Positions 6,397 to 8,425 of a stretch of DNA of 8,425 nucleotides are shown piece after piece (within the stretch, counting starts at the first letter, position 1; each line of letters begins with the position of its first letter). Source of the DNA: an uncultured Planctomycetia bacterium (GTDB taxonomy: Bacteria > Planctomycetota > UBA1135 > GCA-002686595). A model generated the notes under the pieces. That model made no database searches and was not told the origin of the DNA. It saw only the letters and a program-made list of their open reading frames with translations. Location of the stretch: NCBI GenBank assembly GCA_938003765.1, contig CALKYE010000155.1:1-8425 (forward strand). The letters run 5' to 3'. A program made the position numbers and the translations under genes.

Positions 6397-7484
6397 GCGA
6401 GCGATTCGGCGCGCGTCGGATCGTCGTTCGGCGCGACTCCGATGGCGACGCAACCTGCGCGAGTGATCACGCGTCCGCGGCTGGTGCGCTCGATGAAGCC
6501 GCAGCGCAGCAGGTGCGGCTCGAAGACGTCTTCGATGGTGTCTTCCGCCTCGCCGACCGCGGCCGCGATGGTCTTCAGGCCCATGGGGCGCGCTCCCGCG
6601 CGGGCGAGGCTGTGGAGGATCCGCCGGTCGAGCTCCTCGAGGCCGTGCTCGTCCACGCCCATGCGGCGGAGCGCTTCCAACGCCGTTGCGGAGGAGACCG
6701 TCGACTCGCCGCTGACCTGCGCCAGGTCGCGCGCGCGCCGCATGAAGCGATTGACCACGCGCGGGGTGCCGCGACTGCGCGCGGCCAAGGCCTGCGCGGC
6801 GCTCGGTTCGATCGGCATCCCGAGCAGTCGGGACGAGCGCACGACGATCGAGATCAGGTCGTCGTCGGGGTAGGGCGCGAGCCGCTCGAGCACGCCGAAA
6901 CGACCGCGGAAGGGCGCGGACAGCAACCCTTCGCGCGTGGTCGCGCCGACCAGCACGAAGCGCTCGAGCTTGAGCGGGAGCACGCGAGCATCCGGGCCCT
7001 GGTCGAGCGTGAGCTCGACCGAGAAGTCCTCCATCGCGGAGTACAGGTACTCCTCGACCGCGACCGGCGTGCGGTGGATCTCGTCGATGAACAGCACGTC
7101 GCCGCGCTTGAGCTTGGTGAGGATGCCCACCAGGTCGCGAGCGCGCTCGAGCGCGGGGCCGGTCGTCGAATGCAGCGTGGAGCCGCACTCACTGGCGATC
7201 AGGCGCGCGAGTGAAGTCTTGCCCAGTCCCGGCGGGCCCGAGAGCAGGACGTGGTCGGGTGACTCACCTCGCGCGGACGCAGCGCGGATCGCGACGCGCA
7301 GGTTCTCGACAGCCTGGCGCTGCCCGACGAACTCCTCGAAGGAACGGGGCCTGAGCGAGTTCTCGAACTCGGCCTCGCGCGGCTCGGCCCGGGCGGTCGC
7401 GAGCCCCGCCAAGACCTCCTGCAGGCGCTCCGTGTGAAAGACCGAGGCCGCCGATCCCGTCTGTTCCTTGGCGTTGGGTTCCAT
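6393..7484 (-). CDS. ruvB: Holliday junction branch migration ATPase RuvB
   Basis: RuvB is the AAA+ motor that, with RuvA, drives branch migration of Holliday junctions in recombination and repair. The 363 residues carry the family set in order: ENSLRPRSFEEFVGQ (41-55), Walker A GPPGLGKTS (83-91), Walker B LFIDEIHR (131-138), sensor 1 GATTREG (180-186), the arginine-finger region PFRGRFG (191-197), sensor 2 GTPRVVNR (239-246), and the C-terminal winged helix from about GLEELDRRIL (281-290) through PMGLKTIAAAVGE and FEPHLLRCGFIERTSRGR. The ATG at 7484 is chosen because it leaves a short ordinary N-terminal tail; the same frame is open to 7781, but that extension does not look like protein. No good Shine-Dalgarno was seen. 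It is first of three coupled genes; ruvA and ruvC are not in the window. Function call is very secure, start is moderately so. Confidence 0.97.
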   Translation of the reverse strand: MEPNAKEQTGSAASVFHTERLQEVLAGLATARAEPREAEFENSLRPRSFEEFVGQRQAVENLRVAIRAASARGESPDHVLLSGPPGLGKTSLARLIASECGSTLHSTTGPALERARDLVGILTKLKRGDVLFIDEIHRTPVAVEEYLYSAMEDFSVELTLDQGPDARVLPLKLERFVLVGATTREGLLSAPFRGRFGVLERLAPYPDDDLISIVVRSSRLLGMPIEPSAAQALAARSRGTPRVVNRFMRRARDLAQVSGESTVSSATALEALRRMGVDEHGLEELDRRILHSLARAGARPMGLKTIAAAVGEAEDTIEDVFEPHLLRCGFIERTSRGRVITRAGCVAIGVAPNDDPTRAESLA

Positions 7485-7708
7485 CGGCGCTTGCGCAGCA
7501 TATCGAGGCGTTTCCGGCGCTCGAAGCGCGATCCTCTGCGCGCCTCGGAGCCACCGCCGCGCGGAGCCGCAGCTGCGCGGAATCGCACGCCCGACGAGCG
7601 GGGCCTCGCCATTCGCCGGGCGCCAGCCCGGATCGCCGCCGCCGCGGACCTCGTTCGAGGCGCGTGCCTCCTCCGTTAGTTGCGTGTTGCGAGGTACTTG
7701 CGTGCGTG

Positions 7709-7744
7709 GGGCGGAATACCGCCCGCGCGGCGGGCTGCGGCCCG
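7709..7744. other. cluster of mutually exclusive hairpins
   Basis: GGGCGG (7709-7714) pairs with CCGCCC (7719-7724) around an AATA loop. CGGGC (7731-7735) pairs with GCCCG (7740-7744) around TGCG, a UNCG-type tetraloop in RNA. The middle arms can instead pair with each other: GCCCGC (7721-7726) with GCGGGC (7730-7735). This is the arm arrangement of an attenuator or a bidirectional terminator, though the GC content makes chance pairing easy. Pairing is seen; any switching role is inferred. Confidence 0.35.
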
Positions 7745-7748
7745 AAGC

Positions 7749-7764
7749 TGGCACGACGCTTGAC
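7749..7764 (+). promoter_or_regulatory. weak sigma-54-like -24/-12 element
   Basis: TGGCACG (7749-7755) is followed after four bases by TTGAC (7760-7764). The known sigma-54 pattern is TGGCACG-N4-TTGC, so the -24 half is perfect and spacing is correct, but the normally near-invariant C of the -12 element is an A. It points rightward, over 500 bases from the next rightward gene, so its use is uncertain. The TTGACC (7760-7765) has no matching -10 box 17 bases on. Confidence 0.2.
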
Positions 7765-8331
7765 CTTGCGACCTCAGCCACGCCGTGGCGTCAGCAGGTT
7801 GCTGGCGCCGCAGCGGCGGTCGTCGTTCGTCGAGTGAGGCCTCGAGTCCGCGTGCCCCTTCGCAGCCGTCCCATGGACGACTGCGGTTTGCGCTCCGCCG
7901 GTTCTCGCGTCCGCGGTCGAAGGCGGCGGCGGACGATGAGATGCGCCTCGGCGCACCTCACCGACGAGCCTCGGGGGCCCCCGTTGTTCGCCGGCGCCCG
8001 CCACCCCGTAGACCCGCTCGAACGGAAGGCACTCTTTGAGATTTGCGCGCGCCACGCGTGGCCGCGGACACTACACTCGCGCGCCCCCCTCGGGCCGCAG
8101 TGCGGACGTCCGATTCCGGCGCGCGTTGTGGTGCGAGTTCCTGGCTGTCCCACAACAGTCTCGAGCCCCCGTCCTCCGCCGCGCGCTTTGCTCGCGTGGC
8201 GTGCGGGGATCGTGGTCGTAGCGGGATTGCCAGGCGACGTGCATTCGGTCGCCTCCGCGTCAGCAGGCGCGAACCGGGCTGCACGGACGATGGCGGCCAC
8301 ACCAACGACCCAACGAATTGCTCTTCAAGCC

Positions 8332-8425
8332 ATGACACGACGGCCCTCGACCGTATCGACATTGCAGCGACGGCTGGCCTGGACTCTCGCGGCTGCGCCC
8401 CTGGCGTACCTGACCGCGTGCTCGG
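8332..8425 (+). CDS. N-terminus of a predicted lipoprotein, cut by the window end
   Basis: Only 31 codons are visible. They encode an Arg-rich start (MTRRPSTVSTLQRR), a hydrophobic segment (LAWTLAAAPLAYL) and a lipobox LTAC with Cys30 followed by Ser, so a lipid-anchored exported protein is predicted. The RRLAW stretch is somewhat like a twin-arginine export signal but does not fit fully. An in-frame ATG at 8290 would add 14 residues and cannot be excluded; no strong Shine-Dalgarno marks either. Function cannot be told from this fragment. Confidence 0.6.
   Translation, partial: MTRRPSTVSTLQRRLAWTLAAAPLAYLTACS

Larger units (their letters stand above)
7485..8331. other. large divergent intergenic region
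   Basis: About 850 bases between ruvB and the right-edge lipoprotein gene, with no supported gene on either strand. Open frames here give Arg/Ser/Pro-rich products without recognisable motifs; the minus-strand frame starting at 8055 begins plausibly but then degenerates. It holds competing hairpins (7709-7744), an imperfect 24-base palindrome (7937-7960), and perfect palindromes CGGGGGCCCCCG (7972-7983), GCCACGCGTGGC (8051-8062) and CGGACGTCCG (8103-8112). It also has an inverted repeat GTTGTGG/CCACAAC (8125-8131, 8150-8156) and an 11-base direct repeat GCGTCAGCAGG (7788-7798, 8257-8267). I saw no tRNA, SRP RNA, RNase P RNA or known riboswitch core. Confidence 0.45.

Noticed and set aside
5170..6873. 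Plus-strand 567-codon frame antisense to the SpoIID-domain gene and ruvB
   Set aside because: Spans two well-supported genes on the other strand and has an Arg/Ala-rich, motif-free product.
7485..7781. 99-residue N-terminal extension of RuvB
   Set aside because: Far longer than the usual RuvB N-terminus and of low-complexity Arg/Pro/Ser composition; ATG 7484 gives a normal length.
7774..8055. Minus-strand 93-codon frame starting MARANLKECLPFERVYG
   Set aside because: The start looks plausible, but the rest is Arg/Pro/Thr-rich with no motif, and no ribosome binding site was seen.
8221..8290. Possible tRNA T-arm around the minus-strand GGTTCGCGCC
   Set aside because: The flanking bases do not form the required 5-bp T-stem, and no acceptor or anticodon stem fits.

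Overview
The window is high-GC bacterial DNA with strong G/C preference at third codon positions. It is chromosomal housekeeping sequence: I see no transposase, integrase, phage gene, CRISPR array, tRNA or rRNA. Two lipoprotein-type signal peptides and one ordinary signal peptide point to an envelope-rich, probably Gram-negative organism. The SH3-domain secreted protein and the base composition would suit a high-GC Planctomycetota or Myxococcota lineage, but this placement is inference and no phylogenetic marker was compared.

Left part (1-2046): larC (nickel-pincer cofactor maturation, + strand) faces panD (aspartate 1-decarboxylase, - strand). The 192-base gap between their stops holds three perfect 9-bp hairpins in a row. 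The panD start codon and Shine-Dalgarno sequence lie in the loop of an 11-bp perfect inverted repeat, the most unusual regulatory-looking structure seen here.

Middle part (2047-3966): a 390-base divergent gap is followed by a secreted two-SH3 protein of unknown function. Next comes a 52-residue four-cysteine protein that has a good ribosome binding site but is easily missed because of its size.

Right part (3992-7484, - strand): a tight operon in the order ruvB, then a SpoIID/LytB-type lipoprotein, then tgt. Both junctions overlap (GTGA and TGATG), so translation is probably coupled. It joins Holliday-junction branch migration, a peptidoglycan-associated SpoIID-family protein and queuosine tRNA modification. 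No ruvA, ruvC or queA is in the window.

Right edge (7485-8425): an 847-base divergent gap carries several palindromes and a cluster of competing hairpins, and then the first 31 codons of another lipoprotein gene that runs off the edge. No complete novel defence or metabolic system is visible. The best leads are the panD start hairpin, the small Cys4 protein, the coupled operon and the structured right-hand gap.
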